This document shows, piece after piece, positions 55,118 through 63,822 of a stretch of 64,000 bases of DNA. The position numbers and the translations under genes are program-made. The first letter of the stretch is position 1. Each line of letters starts with the position of its first letter. The stretch is from positions 620,001-684,000 of the forward strand of contig NZ_CP049263.1 in the NCBI RefSeq assembly GCF_003048615.2, in the 5' to 3' direction. The DNA comes from Campylobacter concisus. GTDB taxonomy: Bacteria; Campylobacterota; Campylobacteria; Campylobacterales; Campylobacteraceae. The notes beneath the pieces were generated by a model. That model saw only the letters and a program-made list of their open reading frames with translations. It was not told the DNA's origin and made no database searches.

Positions 55118-55506
55118 TAAGTCCTTTTATAATGATAGCCATAGGCGCGCTCTTGTGCGTGGCTGAGCTTATGCTATTTTCATTTTATCTGCTCTTTTTT
55201 GGCTTAGCTTTTATCATCGTTGGGGCGATAAATTTTGGCTTTAATTTTGAGTGGCCATATCAAATTTTAGGTGTTGCAGCACTTGCCATTATTTTGCTTG
55301 TGCTCTTAAAAGCGCCGTTAAAGAGTAAATTTATGGCTAAAAAAGAGAGCTTTAACGAAGAGTTTTTAGATGAGCCAGGCGTTGGTGAGATCAGAGAAAA
55401 TATGGTCTATTTTAAAGGCACTCTTTGGAAGTATGACGGAGGGCTAAAAAATGGCGAGAAAGTGCAGGTTTTAGGCACTAAAGGCGACAAAGTTATATTA
55501 AAATAA
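55114..55506 (+). CDS. NfeD-family membrane protein
   Basis: 130 residues starting at a GTG: two or three membrane helices, then an OB-fold ending KVQVLGTKGDKVILK. It is the usual partner of the SPFH protein before it. Presumed role is organising membrane domains. Confidence 0.9.
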   Translation: MISPFIMIAIGALLCVAELMLFSFYLLFFGLAFIIVGAINFGFNFEWPYQILGVAALAIILLVLLKAPLKSKFMAKKESFNEEFLDEPGVGEIRENMVYFKGTLWKYDGGLKNGEKVQVLGTKGDKVILK

Positions 55507-55525
55507 AGTGCCATTTGGCACTTTA
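55504..55525. terminator. bidirectional terminator between nfeD and the small lipoprotein
   Basis: TAAAGTGCC and GGCACTTTA form a 9-bp stem around ATTT between convergent genes. Confidence 0.75.
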
Positions 55526-55526
55526 T

Positions 55527-55739
55527 CTATTTTGCGTGGGCTGGGCAGCCTGCTGGCATTTGCCCATGCATCGCCCCTTGCATGCCGTGATGAGGGCAGT
55601 TTGGCATATTTCCTTGCATCATTTTTTGATGATGAACACATCCGTAGCTTGCACCTTGTGGCTCAGCTGGCTTTGGCTCATTTTTGGTACAACCCACTAA
55701 AAATAGGCCTACAACTACGGCTAAAACGATCTTTTTCAT
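55527..55739 (-). CDS. tiny His/Met/Cys-rich lipoprotein
   Basis: 70 residues. Signal peptide with lipobox LVGC (C17). The mature part has about 54 residues of which most potential ligands are H, M and C: CVHHQKMMQGNMPNC, then PHHGMQGAMHGQMPAGC. This looks like a copper, nickel or zinc scavenging or chaperoning lipoprotein. AAGGAG lies before the ATG. No known family recognised; the metal role is inferred from composition. Confidence 0.75.
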   Translation of the reverse strand: MKKIVLAVVVGLFLVGCTKNEPKPAEPQGASYGCVHHQKMMQGNMPNCPHHGMQGAMHGQMPAGCPAHAK

Positions 55740-55870
55740 ATTTACTCCTTCAAAAAAGTATCATATTTTATCTGCTAAAGGTTAAAATTTGGTAACGACA
55801 TGATTTATCAGATTTAAAAGCATTTTTGGCTAAACTCTCGCCCAAAAATAAGCAAAATAAAAGGTTAAAT

Positions 55871-56917
55871 TTGAAAAGACTTAGTGTAAATGAAGCCATC
55901 GATCTTATAGAAAATGCACCGCTTCACGAGCTTGGCAAGATGGCGCTAGCTAGAAAAAAAGAGCTTCATCCAGAAGGCATTACGACCTTTATCGTAGATC
56001 GCAACATCAACTATACAAACGTCTGCTGGGTGGATTGTAAATTTTGCGCATTTTACCGCCACGCAAAAGAAGAGGACGCTTATGTGCTAAGTTTTGAGGA
56101 GATCGGCAAGAAGATCGAGGAGCTTATAGCCATTGGCGGCACGCAAATTTTATTTCAAGGTGGCGTTCATCCAAAGCTAAAGATCGAGTGGTACGAGGAG
56201 CTAGTGAGCTACATCAGCAAGCACTATCCAAGCATCACGATACATGGCTTTTCTGCCGTTGAGATCGACTACATCGCAAGAGTTTCAAAAATTTCTACAA
56301 AAGAGGTCTTAAGACGCCTAAACGAAAAGGGCTTATACTCGATGCCAGGGGCTGGAGCGGAGATTTTAAGCGATAGAGTGCGTGACATCATCGCCCCTAA
56401 AAAGTGCGACACCGCAGACTGGCTTCGCATACACAAAGAGGCACACGAACTTGGTATGAAGACGACTGCTACGATGATGTTTGGCACGGTTGAGAGCACT
56501 CGCGAGATCGTGGAGCACTGGGAGCATATCAGAAATTTACAAGATGAAACGGCTGGATTTAGGGCATTTATACTTTGGAGCTTTCAAGGGCTAAACACAA
56601 AGCTCATGCAAGAATTCCCAGAGATCAAAAAGCAAAGCTCAAACGTCTATCTAAGGCTTCTTGCAGTTTCAAGGCTCTTTTTGGATAACTTTAAAAATAT
56701 CCAAAGCAGCTGGGTCACGCAGGGCAGCTATGTAGGCCAGCTAGCGCTTCTTTTTGGCGCAAACGACCTTGGTAGCACAATGATGGAAGAAAACGTCGTA
56801 AAAGCCGCAGGCGCTAGCTTTAGGATGAATCAAGACCAGATGATCGAGCTTATAAAAGATGTCGGAGAAATTCCAGCTAAGCGCAACACAAACTACGATA
56901 TTTTGGAGAAATTTTAG
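55871..56917 (+). CDS. mqnC: cyclic dehypoxanthinyl futalosine synthase
   Basis: 348 residues from the TTG at 55871 (AAAAGG upstream; the frame stays open to 55826 but without homology). Radical SAM motif C-x3-C-x2-C in CWVDCKFCAFYRHAKE and the family end SFRMNQDQMIELIKDVG. It acts in the futalosine route to menaquinone, which supplies the quinol for the HaoC and NorZ type enzymes. Confidence 0.94.
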   Translation: MKRLSVNEAIDLIENAPLHELGKMALARKKELHPEGITTFIVDRNINYTNVCWVDCKFCAFYRHAKEEDAYVLSFEEIGKKIEELIAIGGTQILFQGGVHPKLKIEWYEELVSYISKHYPSITIHGFSAVEIDYIARVSKISTKEVLRRLNEKGLYSMPGAGAEILSDRVRDIIAPKKCDTADWLRIHKEAHELGMKTTATMMFGTVESTREIVEHWEHIRNLQDETAGFRAFILWSFQGLNTKLMQEFPEIKKQSSNVYLRLLAVSRLFLDNFKNIQSSWVTQGSYVGQLALLFGANDLGSTMMEENVVKAAGASFRMNQDQMIELIKDVGEIPAKRNTNYDILEKF

Positions 56918-58147
56918 ATGAAAATTTTAGATATCAATGTAAAAAATGTAAAAATCCCAGTCGTTTTTGAAAGCTCAAAAGCGATGCCAGTAGTGAGCCT
57001 AAAACTAGTTTTCAAAGCAGCTGGTAGCTCGCAAAATGGCAAGCTAGCAGGCCTTGCAAGGCTAAGTGCAAATTTGCTAAACGAGGGCGACATGAAGCTA
57101 GGCTCGGCTAAATTTGCCAAAGAGCTTGAAGTAAGGGCGATCAGCCTAAATGCAAGCTGCGGCTTTGAGACATTTTGCATCGATATAAATTGCTTAAAAG
57201 AGCACTTTGCCTTTGCGTGCGGCAAGCTAAAAGAGCTTATAAGCGCTCCAAATTTGACAGAAGAAATTCTAAATAGGTGCAAAACCGTCACACTTGGCGA
57301 GATCGCAGCAAATGAAAACGACTTTGACTACGTGGCAAGGCAGGGACTTTTTGAGCTTTTATATCCAAAAAGCGTGCTTTCAGAGCCTAGTATCGGCACT
57401 AAAAAGAGCATAAAATCTATCACGCTTGAAGATGTAAGCAAATTTTTAAACGAGCATTTAGACCTTTCAAATTTGCTTTGCGTGCTAGGTGGCGACATCG
57501 ACGAGAAGCAGGCAAAAGAGCTTGCTAGTGTTTTGGAGATCCTAAAACCTGGCAAGGTGCGAAAACTAGAGCGCTTTAGCCCAAGCAACAAGTGCGAAAG
57601 CAGCGAGATCATCAGGCAAAGCGAGCAGGCCTACATCTATTTTGGCGCGCCATTTGATGTAAAACCTGAAGAAAAATACAAGGCCGCGGTGGCGACATTT
57701 ATCTTAGGCGAGGGTGGCTTTGGCTCGAGGCTCATGGAGGAGATCCGCGTGAAAAGAGGGCTTGCATATAGCGCCTACGCTAGAAATTTGCTAAATCTCT
57801 CTTACAACCAGCTATACGGCTACATGCAGACAAAAAATGAGAAAAAAGATGAAGCGATCGCCGTTATAAAAGAGGAAATTTTAAAATTTAGTAAAAAAGG
57901 CGTTAGCAAGGCCGAGCTTGAGCAGGCGAAGAAATTTTTACTTGGCTCGTTGCCGCTTAGACTTGAGACGCTATTTAAGCGCCTTGATATCGCGCAGGGC
58001 GAGTTTTATGAGCATGGCGAGCTTGGGGCATTTTTGAAGGACCTTGATAAAATTTCAGCCCTTTCGCTAAGCGAGCTAAATAGCTTTATAAAAGCCCACG
58101 CAGAGATCAATCAGCTAAGTTTTTGCGTCTTAAAAAATGAAATTTGA
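56918..58147 (+). CDS. M16-family protein lacking the HxxEH zinc site
   Basis: 409 residues in two M16 halves. Where an active M16 peptidase has H-x-x-E-H, this protein reads R48-L-S-A51-N52 (GLARLSANLLNEG). The C-terminal half keeps the R271...Y284 pair (GFGSRLMEEIRVKRGLAYS) used for substrate binding. It is therefore the non-catalytic kind, acting alone as a pseudoprotease or with a catalytic partner encoded elsewhere. It sits between mqnC and recG and overlaps recG by 11 nt. Confidence 0.85.
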   Translation: MKILDINVKNVKIPVVFESSKAMPVVSLKLVFKAAGSSQNGKLAGLARLSANLLNEGDMKLGSAKFAKELEVRAISLNASCGFETFCIDINCLKEHFAFACGKLKELISAPNLTEEILNRCKTVTLGEIAANENDFDYVARQGLFELLYPKSVLSEPSIGTKKSIKSITLEDVSKFLNEHLDLSNLLCVLGGDIDEKQAKELASVLEILKPGKVRKLERFSPSNKCESSEIIRQSEQAYIYFGAPFDVKPEEKYKAAVATFILGEGGFGSRLMEEIRVKRGLAYSAYARNLLNLSYNQLYGYMQTKNEKKDEAIAVIKEEILKFSKKGVSKAELEQAKKFLLGSLPLRLETLFKRLDIAQGEFYEHGELGAFLKDLDKISALSLSELNSFIKAHAEINQLSFCVLKNEI

Positions 58148-59957
58148 AGCAAGCGACAGAGCAAAACTTCTAAAAATAGGCGTGCTTAGCCTGCTTGACC
58201 TTGCTCTCGTGCTACCAAAGGGCTTTGAGGATACGACGATCGCTAAGAGCCCAAGAGAGGGGCAGGTCTGCATAAATGTAAAGATCACCTCACTCGCCTC
58301 GCGCCCTGGCATGCTAACAGCGCTTGCCTTTTGCGAGCAGTGGCAAAGTAGCGTAAAGATCGTCATTTTTAACGCAAAGTCTTGGCACTACGGCGCTTTT
58401 AAGGTGGGCAAAGAGATGGCGATATATGGGCTTTGCTCCTACGCCTTTGGCTCGTGGCAGATCGTAAATCCAAAAATCACCACAAAAATAGGCCAGATCG
58501 TGCCTAAATTTAAGACCGAGCTAAAAGATGAGGAGCTAAAAAAACTCATCTTAAAATATCTAAATTTGCAAAATCTACTGGCCGAGGGCTTAAACGAAAA
58601 AGAGGCTAAATTTCTAGCTGATCTGCAAAGGCTAGATGAGCAAAGCGTGCAAATTTTATACCGCCTAAAAAACGAGGGCGAGGGCTTAGAAATCTTAAAA
58701 TTTGTAGAAATTTTTAACTACATAAAAAAGCTAAGTGCTAAAAAAACCTACTTTAAAAGCCCAAAAATCAGGCTTTTTGACATAAGCTCTTGGCTTAATG
58801 GCTTGCCATTTACGCCGACAAACGACCAGCTAAACGCCATAAACGACATCAGAGACGACCTTAGCGCCGTGCAGGCAAAAAGGCGCGTCATAATGGGCGA
58901 TGTGGGAAGTGGCAAGACGCTAGTGATCCTAGCAGCTGCGCTTAGCGTCTATCCGCAAAGTGCCATTTTGATGGCGCCAACAAGCATCTTGAGCGAGCAA
59001 ATTTATAATGAAGCAAAGAGACTGCTGCCGCCTTTTATGAACGTGATGCTGGTGCGAAGCGGGGAGAAAAAGATAGACTTTAGCGGGGCAAATTTGATCG
59101 TTGGCACGCATGCGCTACTCTTTCACGAGCTGCCAAACTCGCCGCTTGTCATGGTCGATGAACAGCACCGCTTTGGCTCAAACCAGCGCAAAAAGATAGA
59201 GGAGCTGGCTTCAAGCGAGGACGAGCGAGCAAATTTCGTGCAGTTTTCAGCTACGCCAATACCAAGGACGCTAAGTTTAATCCAGTCTGAGATCGTAAAT
59301 TTTAGCTTTTTAAAGCAGATGCCGTTTAAGAAAAATATAATGAGCCAAATTTTAGGCGCTAGCGAGTTTGGCTTTTTGCTAACTCACATCAAAAAGCAGC
59401 TTGCGGGCGGCTTTCAAGTAGCCATCATCTATCCGCTAGTTGAGAGCAGCGAGAGCTCAAACTACCAAAGTCTAAGCGAGGCGCAGGGCTTTTGGCTAAA
59501 GAATTTCAAAAATGTCTTCGTCACGCACGGCAAGGATAAAGAGAAAGAGGAAATTTTAAGGCGGTTTAGAGAAGAGGGCGAAATTTTGCTCTCAACCACC
59601 GTTGTTGAGGTGGGTATCTCGCTACCAAGGCTAAATACGATAGTGATCGTGGGCGCTGAGCGGCTAGGGCTTGCCACGCTTCATCAGCTGCGAGGTAGAG
59701 TGGGGCGAAATGGCGGCGATGGATACTGCTTTTTATTTACCAAGCTAAAAGAGGCGCCAGCTAGGCTAAAAGAATTTTGCGCGACAAATGACGGCTTTAA
59801 GGTGGCTGAACTTGATCTGAAAAACCGCCAAAGCGGCGATATACTAAATGGCTTTTTTCAGCACGGAGCGACCTTTAACTTCTACGACTACGAGGATGAT
59901 ATCACGCAGGCTGCAAAGGCCAGAGTGGCGGAATTTAAAAATAAAGCTCAAATTTGA
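58137..59957 (+). CDS. recG: ATP-dependent DNA helicase RecG
   Basis: 606 residues, about 90 shorter than E. coli RecG, the shortening lying in the N-terminal wedge region. Walker A GDVGSGKT, motif II DEQH, motif III FSATPIPR, and the RecG-typical RGRVGR with C-terminal TRG-like segment. It remodels stalled replication forks and Holliday junctions. Confidence 0.93.
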   Translation: MKFEASDRAKLLKIGVLSLLDLALVLPKGFEDTTIAKSPREGQVCINVKITSLASRPGMLTALAFCEQWQSSVKIVIFNAKSWHYGAFKVGKEMAIYGLCSYAFGSWQIVNPKITTKIGQIVPKFKTELKDEELKKLILKYLNLQNLLAEGLNEKEAKFLADLQRLDEQSVQILYRLKNEGEGLEILKFVEIFNYIKKLSAKKTYFKSPKIRLFDISSWLNGLPFTPTNDQLNAINDIRDDLSAVQAKRRVIMGDVGSGKTLVILAAALSVYPQSAILMAPTSILSEQIYNEAKRLLPPFMNVMLVRSGEKKIDFSGANLIVGTHALLFHELPNSPLVMVDEQHRFGSNQRKKIEELASSEDERANFVQFSATPIPRTLSLIQSEIVNFSFLKQMPFKKNIMSQILGASEFGFLLTHIKKQLAGGFQVAIIYPLVESSESSNYQSLSEAQGFWLKNFKNVFVTHGKDKEKEEILRRFREEGEILLSTTVVEVGISLPRLNTIVIVGAERLGLATLHQLRGRVGRNGGDGYCFLFTKLKEAPARLKEFCATNDGFKVAELDLKNRQSGDILNGFFQHGATFNFYDYEDDITQAAKARVAEFKNKAQI

Positions 59958-60329
59958 TCTTGTGGGTAGCATTTTAAATCTAGGGTGGATGATTGCTTTT
60001 GGCTAAGAGGATTTAAATTTGCGTCAAATTTAAGATGAGGGCGAAAGCTTTTATGGCTAGCTTTAAATTTGATAGAAAATGGCAACTATTATGCGGTTGA
60101 TTTGGTTTTGTTGCGACTGATCTTGTTTTTTTTAATATCGCTGTTAAAAAAAGGTTGCTAACAAACTTGTCTAGGCTCTGTGGCAAAATGGCTCAGGGTT
60201 TTAAAAAGGTCTTTGCTTTTGCGCTATATCTAAATTTATCTTACCTAGCAAAATTTAACCTTTTGCAGGCTCTTTTTAAAATTTACATGAAAATTTGATA
60301 TGGCAGGATAAATTTGCTCTTTTTATCGC
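59958..60329. other. 372-bp gap without a gene
   Basis: No open frame with a start and ribosome site. There is a short inverted repeat TTAAATTTG-CGT-CAAATTTAA at 60013-60033 and a T8 run at 60127. The stretch may hold the end of the recG transcript. I see no clear remnant of a gene. Confidence 0.5.
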
Positions 60330-60653
60330 TCACTCCCAAACTCCCATTTTCTCTCTTTTAAACCTTGCTACCATATCCTCATTTCCGCATCGCTCGCTAA
60401 TGCAAATCCACTCTTTGATATTCTTTGTTAGCCATTCGTTCTCTACCGCGTATCTACACATAAACAGACCCAAATTTGCCAAGTCATTTTCATCACCTTT
60501 TGCGTGAAAGGTATTTTTATCAATCTTGATCAAGTTACACTGCTTGGCAAGCTTGTCTAGATATTCATAGATCACGTCTAGCTTATACTTTTTCTCCCTT
60601 ATAACCTTTTCTTCATCGATCACGATCTTAGTGCCTAGTAGTGGGTAAGCCAT
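60330..60653 (-). CDS. small conserved hypothetical protein
   Basis: 107 residues from the ATG at 60653 (AAAGGAT upstream; the open frame extends to 60701 without a ribosome site). Charged, helical, no membrane segment, with C residues in KQCNLIK, FMCRY and ICISERC. No family recognised. It stands alone between the gap after recG and the ABC transporter. Confidence 0.65.
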   Translation of the reverse strand: MAYPLLGTKIVIDEEKVIREKKYKLDVIYEYLDKLAKQCNLIKIDKNTFHAKGDENDLANLGLFMCRYAVENEWLTKNIKEWICISERCGNEDMVARFKREKMGVWE

Positions 60654-60733
60654 TGTTATCCTTTTAAATTTATTTTGCATTTTAGCATTTATGGTTAGCA
60701 AATTTAAGTAGAATTTTTTAGATAAAACGAGTG

Positions 60734-60760
60734 ATCTGCCCTTAAAAATTAAGAGCAGAT
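60734..60760. terminator. hairpin after the ABC transporter operon
   Basis: ATCTGC-CTTAA and TTAAG-GCAGAT form an 11-bp stem with one mismatch, just past the ATPase stop at 60765. There is no strong T-run. Confidence 0.55.
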
Positions 60761-60764
60761 AAAT

Positions 60765-61541
60765 TTATAGTGGATAAGTGAGGCAGCAGTTTCTTTTTAC
60801 TTCGTCGATGTAGCTCACGTTTAAATTTAGTCCGTAAAGCTTGCTTAAATTTTCGCTTCTAATGATCTCATCAACCGTGCCAAATCCAACCTCGCCATCA
60901 CCTTTTACAAGTGCCACATATCCGCCAAGAAGCACGGCAAAATCAGGGTTATGAGTGGTTAGCACGACCGAGTAGCCAAGCTCTTTTAGCCATTTGACGG
61001 TGCGTAGGAATTTATACTGGTTGCCAAAATCAAGCGCGCTCGTTGGCTCGTCAAATATAATCATCTTTGGCTGCGCAGCCATCGCACGAGCGATCATACA
61101 CATCTGCTTTTGACCGCCACTCATCTGCGTGATAAAGCGATCCTCAAGATACTCGATCTCAAGCTTTTTTGTGTAAATTCTAGCGATCTCTTCGTCTTCT
61201 TTGCTAGGTCTTGCAAAGATGCCAAGGTGCGCCGCGCGTCCCATCGTGATAAACTCAAGTCCGGTGTAGTCATACTCTGTAACCTCGCTTTGAGCCACGT
61301 ACGCCATGATCTTAGCGCGCTCTTTGTTGCTTAGGCTATCTACGTTTTTGCCATCAAGAAAGATCTCTCCTGAAACTGGCTTTAGCGAGCCGCTTATCAA
61401 GCCTAAAGTTGTTGATTTGCCAGCTCCATTTCGACCAAGAATGGTTAAAATCTCACCTGCGCCTATCTTTAAATTTACATTTTCTAGTTTGCCAGCCCCA
61501 TTTGGGTAGCTAAAGTTTAAATTTCTAACTTCAAGCATCAT
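60765..61541 (-). CDS. FecE-type ABC transporter ATPase
   Basis: 258 residues. Walker A GRNGAGKST, Q-loop YVAQ, signature MSGGQKQ, Walker B MIIFDEPTSALD and switch H in TTHNPD. It powers import through the FecCD-type permease. It overlaps the permease by ATGA. The last gene of a three-gene minus-strand operon. Confidence 0.93.
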   Translation of the reverse strand: MMLEVRNLNFSYPNGAGKLENVNLKIGAGEILTILGRNGAGKSTTLGLISGSLKPVSGEIFLDGKNVDSLSNKERAKIMAYVAQSEVTEYDYTGLEFITMGRAAHLGIFARPSKEDEEIARIYTKKLEIEYLEDRFITQMSGGQKQMCMIARAMAAQPKMIIFDEPTSALDFGNQYKFLRTVKWLKELGYSVVLTTHNPDFAVLLGGYVALVKGDGEVGFGTVDEIIRSENLSKLYGLNLNVSYIDEVKRNCCLTYPL

Positions 61542-62545
61542 GCAACCTTTTTATTTCGCCATAAAACCCAGACGAAAAATACCGTGCCGATAAAGCCAGT
61601 AAGTACGCCAAGAGGCACTTCGCTCACGCTTATGCTACGCGCTAAGGTATCGACAAATAGCAAAAATATTGCACCCATAAATATGCTTGCAGGCATGCTT
61701 TTTATGTTATTTGCGCCAACTAGCATACGCGCTAAGTGAGGCATGAGAAGTCCCACCCAAGCGACTATGCCGCTTATGCAGACGCTGCATGCTGTAAGAA
61801 GCGTAGCGCAGATGATGATGACGGCGCGCTCAAAAGCCACATTTACGCCTAGTCTTGCCGCACTCTCGTCGCCAAGAGAGAGCAAATTTATACGCCAGCT
61901 CATGGCTATTAGCAAAATGGCGCAGATGATCATCACTGGGGCGATGTATTTTAAGTTGTCACTATCAAGCTTAGCAAGGCTACCAAGCTGCCAATAAACA
62001 ATGTCAGGTAGCTTTGTCTCAGGGTCTGCGACATATTTTAAAAAGCCGATTATTGAGCCCATGAGGCCACTTACGATGATACCAGAAAGAACTAGCATAA
62101 GCGTGCTCGTGCGTCCCATCATCTTAGGTATGGCTAGTGTGATAGCAACGGCTGCTAGGCCAAAGCCAAAGGCAAAAGCCTGCACCCAAAATAGCGATAG
62201 ATCAAAGATGATAGCAGTGGCTGCTCCCACGCAAGCGCCCGCTGAGACGCCAAGAAGATCAGGACTAACTAGCTGGTTTTTAAAGACGCCTTGATAGGCT
62301 GCACCACTCACGCTAAGAGCAGCTCCAACAAGGATGGCTGCGATGATGCGTGGGATGCGTAAATTTTCTATCACATTTGTGATGTTGCTAGCTGCGCCAT
62401 CTCCAAAACCAAAGCTGTGAGCTAGCACGCTAAAGACGTCGTTAAAAGGTATGTAAAATCTACCAACGCCAAGTGCGACAAAGGCGCAAGCTAGCGTTAG
62501 CAAAGCTAAAAAGATAACAACTATTGAAAAATTTGCGTTTTTCAT
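61538..62545 (-). CDS. FecCD-type ABC transporter permease
   Basis: 335 residues with about ten membrane helices. Family motifs: RIPRIIAAILVGAALSVSGAAYQG, the cytoplasmic coupling GDESAARLGV and the C-terminal PHLARMLVG. One permease gene implies a homodimer. It lies 3 nt after the binding-protein gene. Substrates of the class are iron chelates, heme, cobalamin and, in Helicobacter, nickel or cobalt complexes. Confidence 0.93.
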   Translation of the reverse strand: MKNANFSIVVIFLALLTLACAFVALGVGRFYIPFNDVFSVLAHSFGFGDGAASNITNVIENLRIPRIIAAILVGAALSVSGAAYQGVFKNQLVSPDLLGVSAGACVGAATAIIFDLSLFWVQAFAFGFGLAAVAITLAIPKMMGRTSTLMLVLSGIIVSGLMGSIIGFLKYVADPETKLPDIVYWQLGSLAKLDSDNLKYIAPVMIICAILLIAMSWRINLLSLGDESAARLGVNVAFERAVIIICATLLTACSVCISGIVAWVGLLMPHLARMLVGANNIKSMPASIFMGAIFLLFVDTLARSISVSEVPLGVLTGFIGTVFFVWVLWRNKKVA

Positions 62546-62548
62546 ATC

Positions 62549-63604
62549 TTACTTGCTGCTACCGTCTGGATTTAGACCTTTTATGATATAGCCGTACTCT
62601 GTATCGCTAAGATCGTGATTTAAGAACTCTTTATAAAACTCTTTTGTTTTTGCTTTTATATCGACATCTTTAAATAGATCTGGTTGGATAGTCTTTGCTG
62701 CCCATAAAATTTGAAGCACGTTTTCAGCGCCGTATCTATCCCAGCTAAATACACCTTTTGGGTTGCCGTAAATTTTGCCGTTTTTAACAGCGTTTGAGCC
62801 AGAGAATGCAGGGTGCTCTTTTATCTTTTTGATCTGTGCATCTGTGTCATTGCCGCCAACGATGATGATATCAGGATTTGCATTGATGATCTCTTCTGCG
62901 CTAACTTCGATCATTGAACCTTCAGTTTGGATAGCATTTACACCGCCACCTAGCTTGATCCAAGTGTTTTGGATAGTGTTTGTACCATCAATTTTTAGCA
63001 AATTCGCTCCGCCAAGAAGGTGAAGTACTTTTGGACGTTTAGCGTCAGGGATGTTTTTTGTTCTTGCTGTTACAAACTCAGAGTTATCGTGGATTTTATT
63101 AGCAAGTTTTTCAGCTTTTTTTCTAGCGTCATCAGTGCCTATGACTTCGGCTGTTGCGTAGATGCTTTTCTCCATATCTGGATAGTCTCTAAAGATCAAA
63201 TTTACCGCGCTAAAGCCGTTTTTGATAAGTTCATCTTGGTAGTTTTTGCTTGATACCACGATAACATCAGGAGCAAGTTTAACAAGCTCTTCGATCTGAA
63301 GGTCTTTGCCGTTTAGTGCAGCTGGTAAATTTTTAAGTTTTGGATAGACGTGCTCAAACCACTTGTTGGTTTTGATCAGATCAGTTGTGGCTACAACCTT
63401 ATCCATACCGCCAAGTGCTAGGATGATCTCGTTGTTTGCATTCCATAATGCAGCGATCTTCTCAACCTTCTCAGGCACGCTTACTTTGACGCCTTTCATA
63501 TCTGTGATGCTTCTAGCAGACTCAGCTGCGCTTAGGCTAAGAGCTGCAAAAAGTGAAGCAACAAGGCCTATTTTAGCCACTTTGTGCATGAAATTCATTT
63601 GCAT
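62549..63604 (-). CDS. periplasmic metal-chelate-binding protein (FecB/CeuE fold)
   Basis: 351 residues from the ATG at 63604 (AAAGGA upstream; the frame to 63688 lacks a site). Signal peptide (IGLVASLFAALSLSAAE), then two TroA-like lobes with the RSITDMKGVKVSVPEKVEKI start and the YGAENVLQILWAAKTIQPDLF block near the C-terminus. Substrate is not certain: iron chelate is the default, nickel or cobalt complexes are possible. It is divergent from norZ, and the two share a 218-bp regulatory interval. Confidence 0.88.
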   Translation of the reverse strand: MQMNFMHKVAKIGLVASLFAALSLSAAESARSITDMKGVKVSVPEKVEKIAALWNANNEIILALGGMDKVVATTDLIKTNKWFEHVYPKLKNLPAALNGKDLQIEELVKLAPDVIVVSSKNYQDELIKNGFSAVNLIFRDYPDMEKSIYATAEVIGTDDARKKAEKLANKIHDNSEFVTARTKNIPDAKRPKVLHLLGGANLLKIDGTNTIQNTWIKLGGGVNAIQTEGSMIEVSAEEIINANPDIIIVGGNDTDAQIKKIKEHPAFSGSNAVKNGKIYGNPKGVFSWDRYGAENVLQILWAAKTIQPDLFKDVDIKAKTKEFYKEFLNHDLSDTEYGYIIKGLNPDGSSK

Positions 63605-63751
63605 ATTTTTTCCTTTTTTCGTGTGAAATAGTTTGGTTGATATGTTACTGCTATTTACATTAATATTGTGTAAAATTTGCATGTTCATTGTGAAAAAATT
63701 GCATATTTTGTAAATTCATATAAAGCTAATAGGATAAATATTCTCCTTTTA

Positions 63752-63791
63752 TTGACATATATCATTAGTCACTATTTTGAAATGAGATAAA
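63752..63791 (+). promoter_or_regulatory. CRP/FNR-type box and -10 element of norZ
   Basis: TTGACATATATCAT at 63752-63765 matches TTGAT-N4-ATCAA at eight of ten positions. A -10 candidate GATAAA at 63786-63791 predicts a start near 63798-63800, so the box centre (63758.5) lies at about -40 to -41.5. It resembles the hcp box and is consistent with activation by the same type of regulator. Confidence 0.6.
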
Positions 63792-63822
63792 CTTTCTCCT
63801 AAATTTTAAAAAAGGAGAATCA

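Noticed and set aside
59958-60329. A gene or RNA in the gap after recG
   Set aside because: No start with ribosome site, no conserved frame and no RNA family recognised by eye.
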